This document shows positions 1-9,047 of a stretch of 64,000 bases of DNA, piece after piece (positions within the stretch are counted from its first letter, which is position 1; every line of letters starts with the position of its first letter). Below the pieces are notes generated by a model. It was given only the letters and a program-made list of their open reading frames with translations, did no database searches and had not been told where the DNA came from. Source of the stretch: Pseudonocardia kunmingensis (lineage in GTDB: Bacteria > Actinomycetota > Actinomycetes > Mycobacteriales > Pseudonocardiaceae); NCBI RefSeq assembly GCF_006716445.1, contig NZ_VFPA01000004.1, positions 496,001 through 560,000 of the forward strand, written 5' to 3'. A program made the translations under genes and the position numbers.

Positions 1-43
1 TACGCTCCGTCTGACACCCGACCCCAGGCAGACTCTTCCCCCG

Positions 44-3000
44 ATGTCCTCTCCCGCGGCCCGAGCCGCTGACGCGCGCCCCGCGCAGGCCGACCCGTCC
101 CCGCCCGCCGTCCCCTCCCGCGACGGCGACCCGGGCAGCGAGGTGGCCCGTGGTGGCGACCGGCCGGGCCGCGGGAGCGCCGATGACGGGCGGCCGGGGC
201 GCCGCAGGCCCCGTCGCCGTGGCGGCCGCCGCCGGGACGCGGCCGAGGAGCCGCCCGTACCCCCCGACGCCCCACCGGTCTCCGATGCCGAGCTCGACGC
301 GCTCGCCGAGCGCATCCCCGCCCTGTCCCTGCTGGACGCGCACCGCCTCGGCCGCCGCCTCGACACCGCGCGCCGCACCCGCGACGGGCAGGCCCGCGCC
401 CGGGCGGCCGCGGGGATAGCGGCGGCCGTCGACACCGCAGAACAGCGCATGGCCGCGCGCCGCGCCGCCGTGCCCGCGGTCCGCTACCCGGAGGCGCTGC
501 CGGTCAGCGCCCGCCGCGACGACATCGCCGCGGCCATCCGCGACCACCAGGTCGTGATCGTCGCCGGTGAGACGGGTTCGGGGAAGACCACGCAGATCCC
601 GAAGATCTGCCTCGAGCTCGGCCGCGGCGTCACCGGCCTGATCGGCCACACGCAGCCGCGGCGGCTGGCCGCGCGCACCGTGGCGGGGCGCATCGCCGAG
701 GAGCTGGGCACCGAGCTGGGCGGGACGGTCGGCTGGAAGGTGCGGTTCACCGACCACGTCGGCGAGAACACGCTGGTCAAGCTGATGACCGACGGCATCC
801 TGCTCGCCGAGCTGTCCGGTGACAAGATGCTGCGCCAGTACGACACGTTGATCATCGACGAGGCCCACGAGCGCAGCCTCAACATCGACTTCATCCTCGG
901 CTACCTCACGCAGCTGCTCCCGCGCCGGCCGGACCTCAAGGTGATCATCACCTCGGCCACCATCGACGTCGACCGCTTCGCGAAGCACTTCGACGCGCCC
1001 GTCGTCGAGGTGTCCGGCCGCAGCTACCCCGTCGAGGTCCGCTACCGGCCGGTGGTCGACCTCGACGATCCGGACCACGACCCGGACCGCGACCAGCTCG
1101 ACGCCATCGGCGACGCCGTGGCCGAGCTGCAGCGCGAGGGTGACGGCGACATCCTCGTGTTCCTGCCCGGCGAGCGCGAGATCCGCGACACGGCCGACGC
1201 CCTGGTCAAGCGGGGCCTGCACAACACCGAGATCCTGCCGCTGTTCGCGCGGCTGTCCACCGCCGAGCAGCACCGGGTGTTCGCACCGCACCCGGGCCGG
1301 CGCGTCGTCCTCGCCACGAACGTCGCCGAGACGTCGCTGACGGTGCCGGGCATCCGCTACGTCGTCGACACCGGCACCGCCCGCATCTCCCGCTACTCGC
1401 GGCGGTTGAAGGTGCAGCGGCTGCCGATCGAGAAGATCTCGCAGGCCAGCGCCAACCAGCGCGCCGGGCGCTGCGGCCGCGTGGCCGACGGCATCGCGAT
1501 CCGTCTCTACAGCGAGGACGACTTCGACGCGCGCCCGGAGTTCACCGACCCGGAGATCCTGCGCACGAACCTCGCGTCGGTCATCCTGCAGATGATCTCC
1601 CTCGACCTCGGCGAGCTCACCGAGTTCCCGTTCGTCGAACGGCCCGACGCGCGCGCCGTCGGCGACGGGCTCGCGCTGCTGCAGGAGCTCGGTGCCCTCG
1701 AGGGCCGCACGCTCACGGCCGTGGGCCGGGCGCTCGCCGCGCTGCCGGTCGACCCCCGCCTGGGCCGCATGCTCGTGGAGGCCGACCGCAACGGCTGCCT
1801 GCGCGAGGTGCTCGTCATCGCCGCCGCGCTGTCCGTGCAGGACCCCCGCGAGCGCCCGCAGGATCAGCGCCAGGCCGCCGACGAGAAGCACGCCCGCTTC
1901 GCCGGGGAGTGGACGGTCGGCGACTCGACCCTCGACGCCGGCGGCTCGGACTTCCTGGCGTTGCTCAACCTCTGGCGCTACGTCGCCGACCGGCGCCAGG
2001 AGCTGTCCGGCAACAGGTTCCGCCGCCTGCTGCGCGAGGAGTTCCTGCACTACCTGCGCATCCGCGAGTGGCAGGACCTGCACTCCCAGCTGCGCCAGGC
2101 CGCCCGCAACGCCGGTCTCACCCCCAACGACGTGGACGCCGACGCCGACCGCATCCACATGGCGGTGCTGTCCGGGCTGCTCTCGCAGGTCGGCCTGCGC
2201 GACGACGGCGACGGGGGCAAGGACAAGAAGGGCGATCGCCGCAGCACCGGCCGGGAGTTCCTCGGCGCCCGCGGTGCCCGGTTCATGATCTTCCCCGGCT
2301 CGCCGCTGGCCAAGAAGCCACCGCGCTGGGTGATGGCCGCCGACCTGGTGGAGACCTCCCGGCTGTTCGCCCGCACGGTCGCCCGGATCCAGCCCGAGTG
2401 GATCGAGCCGCTGGCCGGGCACCTGGTCAAGCGCACCTACTCGGAGCCGCACTGGTCGCGCAAGCGCGCCGCGGCGGTCGCCACCGAGCGCGTCACGCTG
2501 CACGGGATCCCGATCGTCGTCGGCCGCACGGTCGACTACGGCCGCATCGACCCCGAGACCTCGCGCGAGCTGTTCATCCGGCACGCGCTCGTCGAGGGCG
2601 ACTGGGACACCCGGCACCGCTTCTTCCACGCCAACCGGGAGCTGCTCGAGGACGTCGAGGGGCTGGAGCACCGGGCCCGGCGTCGCGACCTCGTGGTGGA
2701 CGAGGACACCCTCGTCGCGTTCTACGAGGAGCGGATCCCGGCCCACGTCGTCTCCGGGCGGCACTTCGACTCGTGGTGGAAGAAGGAGTCGCGCCGGCAC
2801 CCGGAGCTGCTCGACTTCACCGAGGAGATGCTGCGCACCGCGCAGGCCGCGGGGGTCGACCGCGGCGCCTACCCCGACCACGTCGAGGCGGGCGGGCTGA
2901 CGCTGCCGCTGTCGTACGCGTTCGAGCCCGGCGCGCGCAGCGACGGCGTCACGGTGGACGTGCCGGTGGCCGCGCTGCACCAGGTCGACCCGACCCCGTT

Positions 3001-4225
3001 CACGTGGCAGGTGCCCGGGCTGCGCGAGGAGCTGGTCACCGCCCTGATCCGCACCCTCCCCAAGCAGCTGCGCCGCCTCTACTCCCCCGCGCCCGACCAC
3101 GCCCGCGCCGTGCTGGCCCGGCTGCGGGCCGGGCAGGAGCCGCTGCTCGACGGCCTGGAGCGCGAGCTGGGTCGGATGCGCGGCATCGACATCCCGCGGG
3201 AGGCGTGGGAGCTCGACCGGCTGCCCGAGCACCTCACCGTGACGTTCCGGGTGGTGGACGAGCGGGGCCGCGAGGTCGCGGCGGGCACCGACCTGGAGGC
3301 GCTGCGCCGGAAGCTCGCGCCGAAGGTGCGCGAGGAGCTGGCGGCCGCGGGTGTCGACATCGAGCGCACCGGGGTCACCGACTGGGATCTCGGCACGCTG
3401 CCGCGCGAGCACCCGATCCGGCGCGGCACCCACACGGTCACCGGCTACCCCGGCCTCGTCGACCGGGGCACGAACGTGGACGTGCGGGTCTTCCCCACCG
3501 CGGCCGAGCGCGACCCGGCCCACCACTGCGGCGTCCGGCGGCTCCTGCTGCTGGCCACGCCGTCACCGGTGCGGCAGGTGCAGCGCGACCTCGACAACGC
3601 CGCCAAGCTCGCACTGTCGCGCAACCCGCACGGGTCGGTGGCCGCGCTGCTCGACGACTGCGTCACCGCCGCGGCGGACCACCTGATCAGCGCCGCGGGT
3701 GGGCCGGCGTGGGACGAGCGCTCCTACGCGCGGCTGCGCAAGCTCTTCGCCGACCGGCTGGCCGCCACCACGCTGCAGGTGCTGCAGGCCGTGCGCGGCG
3801 TGCTCACGGCCTGGCACCGGGTGCAGGCGCAGCTGTCCGACCTGCGTGCGCCCGTGCTCGCCGCCGGCGTCGCGGACATCACGGCCCAGGTCGACGCGCT
3901 CGTCGGCCCCGGTTTCGCGACGGCGGCGGGCGCCCCCCGCCTCGCCGACGTCGCCCGCTACCTGCAGGCCGTGGAGCGGCGGATCGAGAAGCTGCGCGCC
4001 GACCCGGCCCGCGACGCCGAGTGGACCGCACAGGTCGGCGTGGTCGCCGACGAGTACGCCGCCGAGGTGGCCGCGCTGCCGCCGGGCGTCGTGCCGGGCC
4101 CGGCGCTGCGGGAGATCCGCTGGATGATCGAGGAGCTGCGGGTGGGCCTGTACGCCCACCCGATGCGCACCCGGTACCCGGTGTCGATCAAGAGGATCCA
4201 GCGGGCCATCGACGAGCTGCACTGA
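44..4225 (+). CDS. hrpA: ATP-dependent RNA helicase HrpA (DEAH box)
   Basis: A 1393-residue DEAH-box RNA helicase of the HrpA type, cytoplasmic, expected to unwind RNA or remodel ribosomes. Walker A (GETGSGKT) lies near residues 175-182, the DEAH motif at about 272-275, the SAT motif at about 304 and motif VI (QRAGRCGR) near 472. HA2/OB regions follow, and a long C-terminal half of the HrpA-specific kind ends the protein. The first ~135 residues are Pro/Arg/Asp-rich and probably disordered. Length fits HrpA (about 1300 residues in E. coli). The ATG at 44 has no obvious Shine-Dalgarno; being 43 bases from the window edge, its promoter cannot be judged. The next gene starts 33 bp downstream on the same strand. 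Confidence 0.95.
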   Translation: MSSPAARAADARPAQADPSPPAVPSRDGDPGSEVARGGDRPGRGSADDGRPGRRRPRRRGGRRRDAAEEPPVPPDAPPVSDAELDALAERIPALSLLDAHRLGRRLDTARRTRDGQARARAAAGIAAAVDTAEQRMAARRAAVPAVRYPEALPVSARRDDIAAAIRDHQVVIVAGETGSGKTTQIPKICLELGRGVTGLIGHTQPRRLAARTVAGRIAEELGTELGGTVGWKVRFTDHVGENTLVKLMTDGILLAELSGDKMLRQYDTLIIDEAHERSLNIDFILGYLTQLLPRRPDLKVIITSATIDVDRFAKHFDAPVVEVSGRSYPVEVRYRPVVDLDDPDHDPDRDQLDAIGDAVAELQREGDGDILVFLPGEREIRDTADALVKRGLHNTEILPLFARLSTAEQHRVFAPHPGRRVVLATNVAETSLTVPGIRYVVDTGTARISRYSRRLKVQRLPIEKISQASANQRAGRCGRVADGIAIRLYSEDDFDARPEFTDPEILRTNLASVILQMISLDLGELTEFPFVERPDARAVGDGLALLQELGALEGRTLTAVGRALAALPVDPRLGRMLVEADRNGCLREVLVIAAALSVQDPRERPQDQRQAADEKHARFAGEWTVGDSTLDAGGSDFLALLNLWRYVADRRQELSGNRFRRLLREEFLHYLRIREWQDLHSQLRQAARNAGLTPNDVDADADRIHMAVLSGLLSQVGLRDDGDGGKDKKGDRRSTGREFLGARGARFMIFPGSPLAKKPPRWVMAADLVETSRLFARTVARIQPEWIEPLAGHLVKRTYSEPHWSRKRAAAVATERVTLHGIPIVVGRTVDYGRIDPETSRELFIRHALVEGDWDTRHRFFHANRELLEDVEGLEHRARRRDLVVDEDTLVAFYEERIPAHVVSGRHFDSWWKKESRRHPELLDFTEEMLRTAQAAGVDRGAYPDHVEAGGLTLPLSYAFEPGARSDGVTVDVPVAALHQVDPTPFTWQVPGLREELVTALIRTLPKQLRRLYSPAPDHARAVLARLRAGQEPLLDGLERELGRMRGIDIPREAWELDRLPEHLTVTFRVVDERGREVAAGTDLEALRRKLAPKVREELAAAGVDIERTGVTDWDLGTLPREHPIRRGTHTVTGYPGLVDRGTNVDVRVFPTAAERDPAHHCGVRRLLLLATPSPVRQVQRDLDNAAKLALSRNPHGSVAALLDDCVTAAADHLISAAGGPAWDERSYARLRKLFADRLAATTLQVLQAVRGVLTAWHRVQAQLSDLRAPVLAAGVADITAQVDALVGPGFATAAGAPRLADVARYLQAVERRIEKLRADPARDAEWTAQVGVVADEYAAEVAALPPGVVPGPALREIRWMIEELRVGLYAHPMRTRYPVSIKRIQRAIDELH

Positions 4226-4258
4226 ACGAGCTGCCCGCGAGCCCGGAAGGACGAACCC

Positions 4259-5272
4259 GTGGAGAACCGCCCCGACGCCTTCACCGATGCAGGTGTTGCC
4301 GCCGGCCTGTCCGCGCACTACGCGATCGAGGCCCGCGACATGCGCTACCTGCCGGTGGGTTTCGGTGACTACCACTGGGCGGTGACCGGTGCCGACGGGC
4401 GAGCCTGGTTCGTCAAGCTGTCCGACCTGACGCACAAGCCGCAGTGCGGGCCGGACCCGGACAGCGCGCTCGCCGGCTTCCGCGACGCGACGGCCACGGC
4501 CTCGTCGCTGCGCGACGACGCCGACCTGGAGTTCGTCCTGGCCGCGCACCGCGCGCGGGACGGGGAGGCGGTCGCGCGGCTCGACCAGCGCTGGGCGCTG
4601 AGCGTGTTCCCCCACGTCGAGGCCGAGTCCTTCGACTTCTACACCGAGCTGACGCCCGATCGGCGTGACGAGGTCATCGACCTGCTCGCCCGGCTGCACT
4701 CCGTGGTCCCGCCGGCCACCACCCCGGCCCACGACCCCGCCGTGCCCGACCGGGCTGCCATCGAGGCAGCGCTCGCCACGCTCGACGACCCGTGGAGCGG
4801 CGGCCCGTTCGCCGAGCCCGCCCGCGCGGCGCTCGCCACCCACTCGCCCACCGTGCGGGCCCGGCTCGAGGACGCCGACCGCCTCGTCGCGCAGGTCCGC
4901 GGCAGCGGGCGCCCGCTCGTCGTCACCCACGGCGAGCCGCACCCGGGGAACCTGCTCCGCCGTCCCGGCGGCTACCTCCTGATCGACTGGGACACCGTCG
5001 GCCTCGCCGTCCCCGAACGCGACCTCGCCGTGCTCGCCGACACCCCCGCCGCGCTCACCCGGTACACCGACCTGACCGGCGTCGCGCCCGACCCCGCCGC
5101 CCTCGCGCTCTACCGGCTGCGCTGGACCCTCGCCGACCTGGTCGAGTTCATCGCCTGGTTCCGGGCACCGCACGCGCACGACGGCGACACCGAGGCCGCG
5201 TGGGAAGGGATGACCGACGCTCTGGAACGCCTCGCCGCTGCCGGCGAGCAGCTCGACCCGACAGCGCGGTAG
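4259..5272 (+). CDS. aminoglycoside phosphotransferase-fold kinase
   Basis: A 337-residue protein of the APH / choline-kinase-like fold. The phosphotransfer loop HGEPHPGN begins near residue 224 and the metal-binding IDWD follows near 242, the two hallmark motifs of the family. The N-terminal lobe holds a FVKLSDL strand with the ATP-anchoring lysine. It resembles the spectinomycin-phosphotransferase-like branch, but the substrate cannot be read from sequence, and many chromosomal members are not resistance enzymes. GTG start at 4259 with GGAAGG 8 nt upstream. It may be read with hrpA (33-bp gap). Confidence 0.85.
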   Translation: MENRPDAFTDAGVAAGLSAHYAIEARDMRYLPVGFGDYHWAVTGADGRAWFVKLSDLTHKPQCGPDPDSALAGFRDATATASSLRDDADLEFVLAAHRARDGEAVARLDQRWALSVFPHVEAESFDFYTELTPDRRDEVIDLLARLHSVVPPATTPAHDPAVPDRAAIEAALATLDDPWSGGPFAEPARAALATHSPTVRARLEDADRLVAQVRGSGRPLVVTHGEPHPGNLLRRPGGYLLIDWDTVGLAVPERDLAVLADTPAALTRYTDLTGVAPDPAALALYRLRWTLADLVEFIAWFRAPHAHDGDTEAAWEGMTDALERLAAAGEQLDPTAR

Positions 5273-5304
5273 GCGGAGTGGCGACGCCGGGCCCGTCACG
5301 GGTT

Positions 5305-5310
5305 TAGGGT
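5305..5310 (+). promoter_or_regulatory. -10 box of a leaderless promoter (M20 gene)
   Basis: TAGGGT is followed by 7 nt and then ATG at 5318, so the transcript should begin at or next to the start codon. No Shine-Dalgarno precedes this ATG. Confidence 0.6.
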
Positions 5311-5317
5311 GCCGATC

Positions 5318-6646
5318 ATGCCCGAGCCGGACCCGACGCGACCGTCGCCGCCCGACGACAGCTACCTGCGCGCTCTCGACGCCGCCGTGGAACGGGCCGT
5401 CCGGGAGGCCGAGCCGCTCGGCTCCGCGCACGCCGGCGCCCCGGACGACGTCCGGGGAGCGGTGCTCGACGCCGTCCGCGGGCACGGCGACGAGCTCGTC
5501 GCGCTCAGCCAGGACCTGCACGCCCACCCCGAGGAGGGCTACGCCGAGCACCGCTCGGTGCAGGCGGTGGCGCGGCTGCTGGAGCGGCACGGGCACAGCG
5601 CCCGCGTCGGCGTCGGCGGTCTCGACACGGCGCTGGTCGCCACCCGCGGCGCCGACGGCCCGCACATCGGTGTGCTCGCCGAGTACGACGCGCTGCCCGG
5701 GATCGGCCACGCCTGCGGCCACAACATCATCTGTGCCACTGCGGTCGGCGGGTTCCTGGCCGCGGCCGAGGTCCAGGAGCGGGTCGGCGGGCGGCTGTCG
5801 CTGATCGGCACGCCCGCCGAGGAGGGCGGCGGCGGCAAGGAGGTGCTGGCACGGGCCGGCGTCTTCGACGACCTCGACGCCGTGATCATGCTGCACCCGT
5901 TCACCCACGACGTCGCGATGCACCCGTTCCTCGGCCGCAGGCAGGTCGAGATGGTCTTCCACGGCGTCGCGGCGCACGCGGCGGCGCAGCCGTTCATGGG
6001 CCGCAACGCCCTCGACGCGGCGGTGGCCGCCTACCAGGGCGTCGCCGCGCTGCGCCAGCACCTTCCCGGCAGCGACCGGGTGCACGGGATCTTCACCGAC
6101 GGGGGCGCCCGCCCCAACGTCGTCCCCGAACGGGCTGCCCTGCTCTTCTACCTGCGCTCCGCCGACCCGGAGACGCTGCGCGACCTCGCGGAACGGGTCA
6201 CCGGGATCGCCCGGGGCGCCGCGGCGATGACCGGCTGCGGGGTGGAGCTGCACTGGGACGCCCTCCCGCCGTACCTGCCGATCCGCTTCAACCACGCCCT
6301 CGCGGGGCGCTGGGCGGTGAACCAGGAGCCGGTCGGGCGCAGGCCGTTGCCGCCCGGTGTGGTGCCCGAGTTCCTGACCGGCTCCACCGACCTGGGCAAC
6401 CTCAGCTTCCGGTTGCCCGCCATCCACCCGATGATCGCCGTGTCGGACCCGGCCGTCGCCCTGCACACGGCGGGGTTCGCCGAGGCCGCCGGCGGCCCCG
6501 CCGGGGACCGCGCCGTGCGCGACGGCGCCGTCGGCCTCGCGCTCACCGCCGTCGACTACCTCGCCGACCCCGCGCTGCGCGATGCCGTGCAGGCGGAGTT
6601 CACCGCGGCCGGCGGGCCGCTCGACGTGCCGACGTTCTTCGACTGA
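5318..6646 (+). CDS. M20 family amidohydrolase (AbgB/aminoacylase-like)
   Basis: A 442-residue dinuclear-metal amidohydrolase of peptidase family M20D. The metal-binding HACGHN lies near residues 131-136 and the catalytic Glu-Glu pair in TPAEEGG near 168-169. This subgroup cleaves N-acyl amino acids or p-aminobenzoyl-glutamate. The AbgT-type transporter 22 bp downstream strongly suggests uptake and hydrolysis of an aroyl- or acyl-glutamate. The ATG at 5318 is preferred over the in-frame GTG at 5309 because a -10 box sits 7 nt before it. The exact substrate is inferred from context only. Confidence 0.88.
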   Translation: MPEPDPTRPSPPDDSYLRALDAAVERAVREAEPLGSAHAGAPDDVRGAVLDAVRGHGDELVALSQDLHAHPEEGYAEHRSVQAVARLLERHGHSARVGVGGLDTALVATRGADGPHIGVLAEYDALPGIGHACGHNIICATAVGGFLAAAEVQERVGGRLSLIGTPAEEGGGGKEVLARAGVFDDLDAVIMLHPFTHDVAMHPFLGRRQVEMVFHGVAAHAAAQPFMGRNALDAAVAAYQGVAALRQHLPGSDRVHGIFTDGGARPNVVPERAALLFYLRSADPETLRDLAERVTGIARGAAAMTGCGVELHWDALPPYLPIRFNHALAGRWAVNQEPVGRRPLPPGVVPEFLTGSTDLGNLSFRLPAIHPMIAVSDPAVALHTAGFAEAAGGPAGDRAVRDGAVGLALTAVDYLADPALRDAVQAEFTAAGGPLDVPTFFD

Positions 6647-6668
6647 CCCGTCGCCCGAGGAGGCCGCC

Positions 6669-8279
6669 GTGACCGACGCCAGCCCGTCCGCCCCGCCCGG
6701 CCGCCTCGACCGCGCCCTCGACTGGATCGAGCGCACCGGCAACCGGCTGCCCGAGCCGTTCATCCTGTTCGCGTGGCTCACGCTCGTGGTGGCCGTGCTG
6801 TCGTCGGCGATGGCCGCGTTCGGCGTGACCGTCACGATCCCCGGCGAGGCCGAGAGCACGCCGGTCCGCGGCGCGTTCACGGGCGCGGGCCTGGAGTTCT
6901 TCTTCACCGGCCTGGCGGAGAACTTCATCGGGTTCCCGCCATTGCGCACCGTCGTGACGATCATGCTCGCGGTGGGCCTCGCCGAGCGCACGGGCATGCT
7001 CGCGGCCCTGATCCGCCTCGCGTTCTCCCGCGCCCCGCGCTGGCTGCTGCCCTACGCGCTCGGGTTCATCGGGGTGAGCGGCAGCGTCATGGCCGACTCG
7101 GCGTTCATCATCATCCCCCCGCTCGCCGCGATCGTGTTCCGCGCCGCCGGGCGGCACCCCGTCGCGGGCCTGATCGGCGGGTTCGCCGCCGCGGGTGCGG
7201 GCTACTCCACATCGCTGCTGGTCACGAGCCTCGACGCGCTGTTCGCCGGGATCACCAACAGCGTGGCCGCGACGCTGCCCATGGCCGCCACGACCGTCAC
7301 GCCGATCTCGAACTACTTCTTCAACATCGCCTCGGCGATCGTGCTGAGCCTGCTGGCCGGCGTGATCATCGACCGCGTGGTGGAGCCGGGCCTCGTGCGC
7401 TCGCAGTTCCCCGACACCGAGGTCGACGCCGACGACGGGAAGGCCGCCACCGGACCGGCCCGTCAGGAGCAGGGCACCGACCCGATGGCCGAGCCGGTGA
7501 GCGCCACCGTCACCCCCGCCGAACGGCGCGGCCTGCGTGCCGCGGGAATCACCCTGCTGCTGCTCACGGTCGCGGTGCTCGTCCTGGTGCTCGTGCCGGG
7601 CTCCCCGCTGCGCAACGACACCGGCGGCTACCTCCCCGAGTCCCCGCTGCTGGACTCCGTGGTCACCCTCGTGTTCCTCGCCTTCTTCGTGCCGGCGCTG
7701 GCCTACGGCATCGGCGCCGGGTCGATCCGGCGGGGCGCCGACGTGCCGATGCTGATGGGCCGGGCCCTGAAGGACCTGTCCGGCTTCATCGTGCTCGCGT
7801 TCATCCTCGGGCAGTTCATCGCGCTCTTCGCCTGGACCAACATCGGTGCCTGGCTGGCCGTCTCCGGCGCACAGCTGCTGGAGGCGATCGGGCTCACCGG
7901 CTACCCGGCCATCCTCGGGTTCGTGGTGCTCGCGTCGCTGCTCAACCTGTTCATCGTGTCCGGCTCCAGCCTGTGGACGCTGATGGCCAGCGTGTTCGTA
8001 CCGCTGTTCCTGCTGCTGGGCTACGAACCCGGCTTCGTGCAGGGCGCGTTCCGCGTGGGCGACGCCGCCACCCAGGTCATGACCCCGCTCAACCCGTACA
8101 TGATCGTGCTGCTCACCTTCGTGCGGCGCTACCAGCCCAGCGCCGGGCTCGGCACCGTGATCGCGAAGATGGTGCCGTTCGTGGTGCCGTTCTGGCTGGC
8201 GTGGGTCGCGATCCTCACCGTGTTCTACGCGTTCGACATCCCGCTCGGCCCGGGCGTGGACGTCCGCGTCGGCCCCTGA
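6669..8279 (+). CDS. AbgT family transporter (p-aminobenzoyl-glutamate type)
   Basis: A 536-residue polytopic membrane protein of the AbgT family, opening with the typical LDWIERTGNRLPEPF segment and carrying about a dozen hydrophobic helices; a charged cytoplasmic loop lies near residues 245-285. Family members import p-aminobenzoyl-glutamate or export sulfonamide-type antimetabolites. The GTG start at 6669 has GAGGAGG 5 nt upstream; an upstream in-frame start at 6582 would overlap the M20 gene by 65 bp and is rejected. Forms a two-gene operon with the M20 amidohydrolase. Confidence 0.92.
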   Translation: MTDASPSAPPGRLDRALDWIERTGNRLPEPFILFAWLTLVVAVLSSAMAAFGVTVTIPGEAESTPVRGAFTGAGLEFFFTGLAENFIGFPPLRTVVTIMLAVGLAERTGMLAALIRLAFSRAPRWLLPYALGFIGVSGSVMADSAFIIIPPLAAIVFRAAGRHPVAGLIGGFAAAGAGYSTSLLVTSLDALFAGITNSVAATLPMAATTVTPISNYFFNIASAIVLSLLAGVIIDRVVEPGLVRSQFPDTEVDADDGKAATGPARQEQGTDPMAEPVSATVTPAERRGLRAAGITLLLLTVAVLVLVLVPGSPLRNDTGGYLPESPLLDSVVTLVFLAFFVPALAYGIGAGSIRRGADVPMLMGRALKDLSGFIVLAFILGQFIALFAWTNIGAWLAVSGAQLLEAIGLTGYPAILGFVVLASLLNLFIVSGSSLWTLMASVFVPLFLLLGYEPGFVQGAFRVGDAATQVMTPLNPYMIVLLTFVRRYQPSAGLGTVIAKMVPFVVPFWLAWVAILTVFYAFDIPLGPGVDVRVGP

Positions 8280-8286
8280 CGCCGCG

Positions 8287-8306
8287 CGAGCCCTCGCACG
8301 GGCTCG
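8287..8306. terminator. hairpin between convergent genes
   Basis: CGAGCCC, a 6-nt loop, then GGGCTCG form a 7-bp G/C stem just past the AbgT stop and before the stop of the opposing membrane-protein gene. No T-run follows, as is common in actinobacteria. Confidence 0.55.
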
Positions 8307-8308
8307 GG

Positions 8309-8866
8309 TCAGTTCGCCGTCGCAGCGCGGCCGAGGCGGAGCGCCGAGACGAGGAAGAAGATCCCGCCGAGCACGGCGTAGCCCGCCAGGCTGCCCAGCG
8401 ACGGCGCGTCCCCGGACGCCTGCGTGAAGAACGACGCTCCGGCGAGGACCGAGATCGCCCCACTTGCGATCATCGCCCACTGCCCGCCCAGCTTGCGCCG
8501 CGTGACGCCGACGACCAGCTGGACGAGCCCGGCCACGACGGCCCAGATCCCCCACACGCGCAGGACGGCCGGGATGCCGGACGTGACGGCGACGACCAAC
8601 CCGATCGCGGCCAGCGAACTGATCACGATGTTCACGTACAGGCCCGGCGCGGACCTGCTCGCCCGCGACGAACGGGCGTCGACGATCGCGGCGGCCACGT
8701 CGAACAGCGGGTACAGCACGAGCAGCGCCGCGCTCACGAGCCCGATGCTCGACGCGGTCGCGAACAGCAACCCGGCCCAGACGAGTGCGAACGCGAAGCG
8801 GACGACGTACAGCCGTCGGAGAGCCGACGCGATTCCGGCCGCGGTCGGAGCAGCAGCGGTGGCCAT
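8309..8866 (-). CDS. DUF308 / HdeD-like membrane protein
   Basis: A 185-residue integral membrane protein with six predicted helices and short loops, of the DUF308/HdeD type. HdeD in E. coli is linked to acid stress, but the molecular activity of the family is unknown. Starts at the ATG at 8866 with GGAAGGA upstream. It diverges from the TetR gene at 9048, and a near-perfect palindrome (8893-8910) lies 27 bp before its start, so repression by that TetR is likely. Confidence 0.75.
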   Translation of the reverse strand: MATAAAPTAAGIASALRRLYVVRFAFALVWAGLLFATASSIGLVSAALLVLYPLFDVAAAIVDARSSRASRSAPGLYVNIVISSLAAIGLVVAVTSGIPAVLRVWGIWAVVAGLVQLVVGVTRRKLGGQWAMIASGAISVLAGASFFTQASGDAPSLGSLAGYAVLGGIFFLVSALRLGRAATAN

Positions 8867-8892
8867 GGAAGTCCTTCCGAGGTGAGTCAGGC

Positions 8893-8910
8893 AGACGTAC
8901 TAGTTCGTCT
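8893..8910. promoter_or_regulatory. TetR-type operator (18-bp palindrome)
   Basis: AGACGTACTAGTTCGTCT is symmetric at all but one pair of positions. Its right half recurs as ACTGGTACGTCT at 8991-9002 closer to the tetR start. The two sites sit between the divergent DUF308 and TetR genes, as expected of an autoregulated divergon. Confidence 0.65.
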
Positions 8911-8984
8911 ACATCTGTCACAGTGTCCTCCGGACCGGCTCGCGGCAAGGGGATGTGACCCGGGCCATGCCCGCCGTCATCCGT

Positions 8985-9002
8985 ACAGTGACTGGTACGT
9001 CT
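8985..9002. promoter_or_regulatory. second, half-conserved TetR-type site
   Basis: The right half ACTGGTACGTCT matches the operator at 8893-8910 in 10 of 12 positions; the left half is degenerate. It lies 45 bp before the proposed tetR start. Confidence 0.4.
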
Positions 9003-9047
9003 ACCCCACTCGACCAGGGGGACTGCGACGCGAGACGAGGTGGAGCG

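Noticed and set aside
3563..6997. A 1144-codon minus-strand open frame spanning three genes
   Set aside because: It is antisense to hrpA, the APH-type gene and the M20 gene, all of which have strong family motifs; long antisense frames are expected at this GC content.
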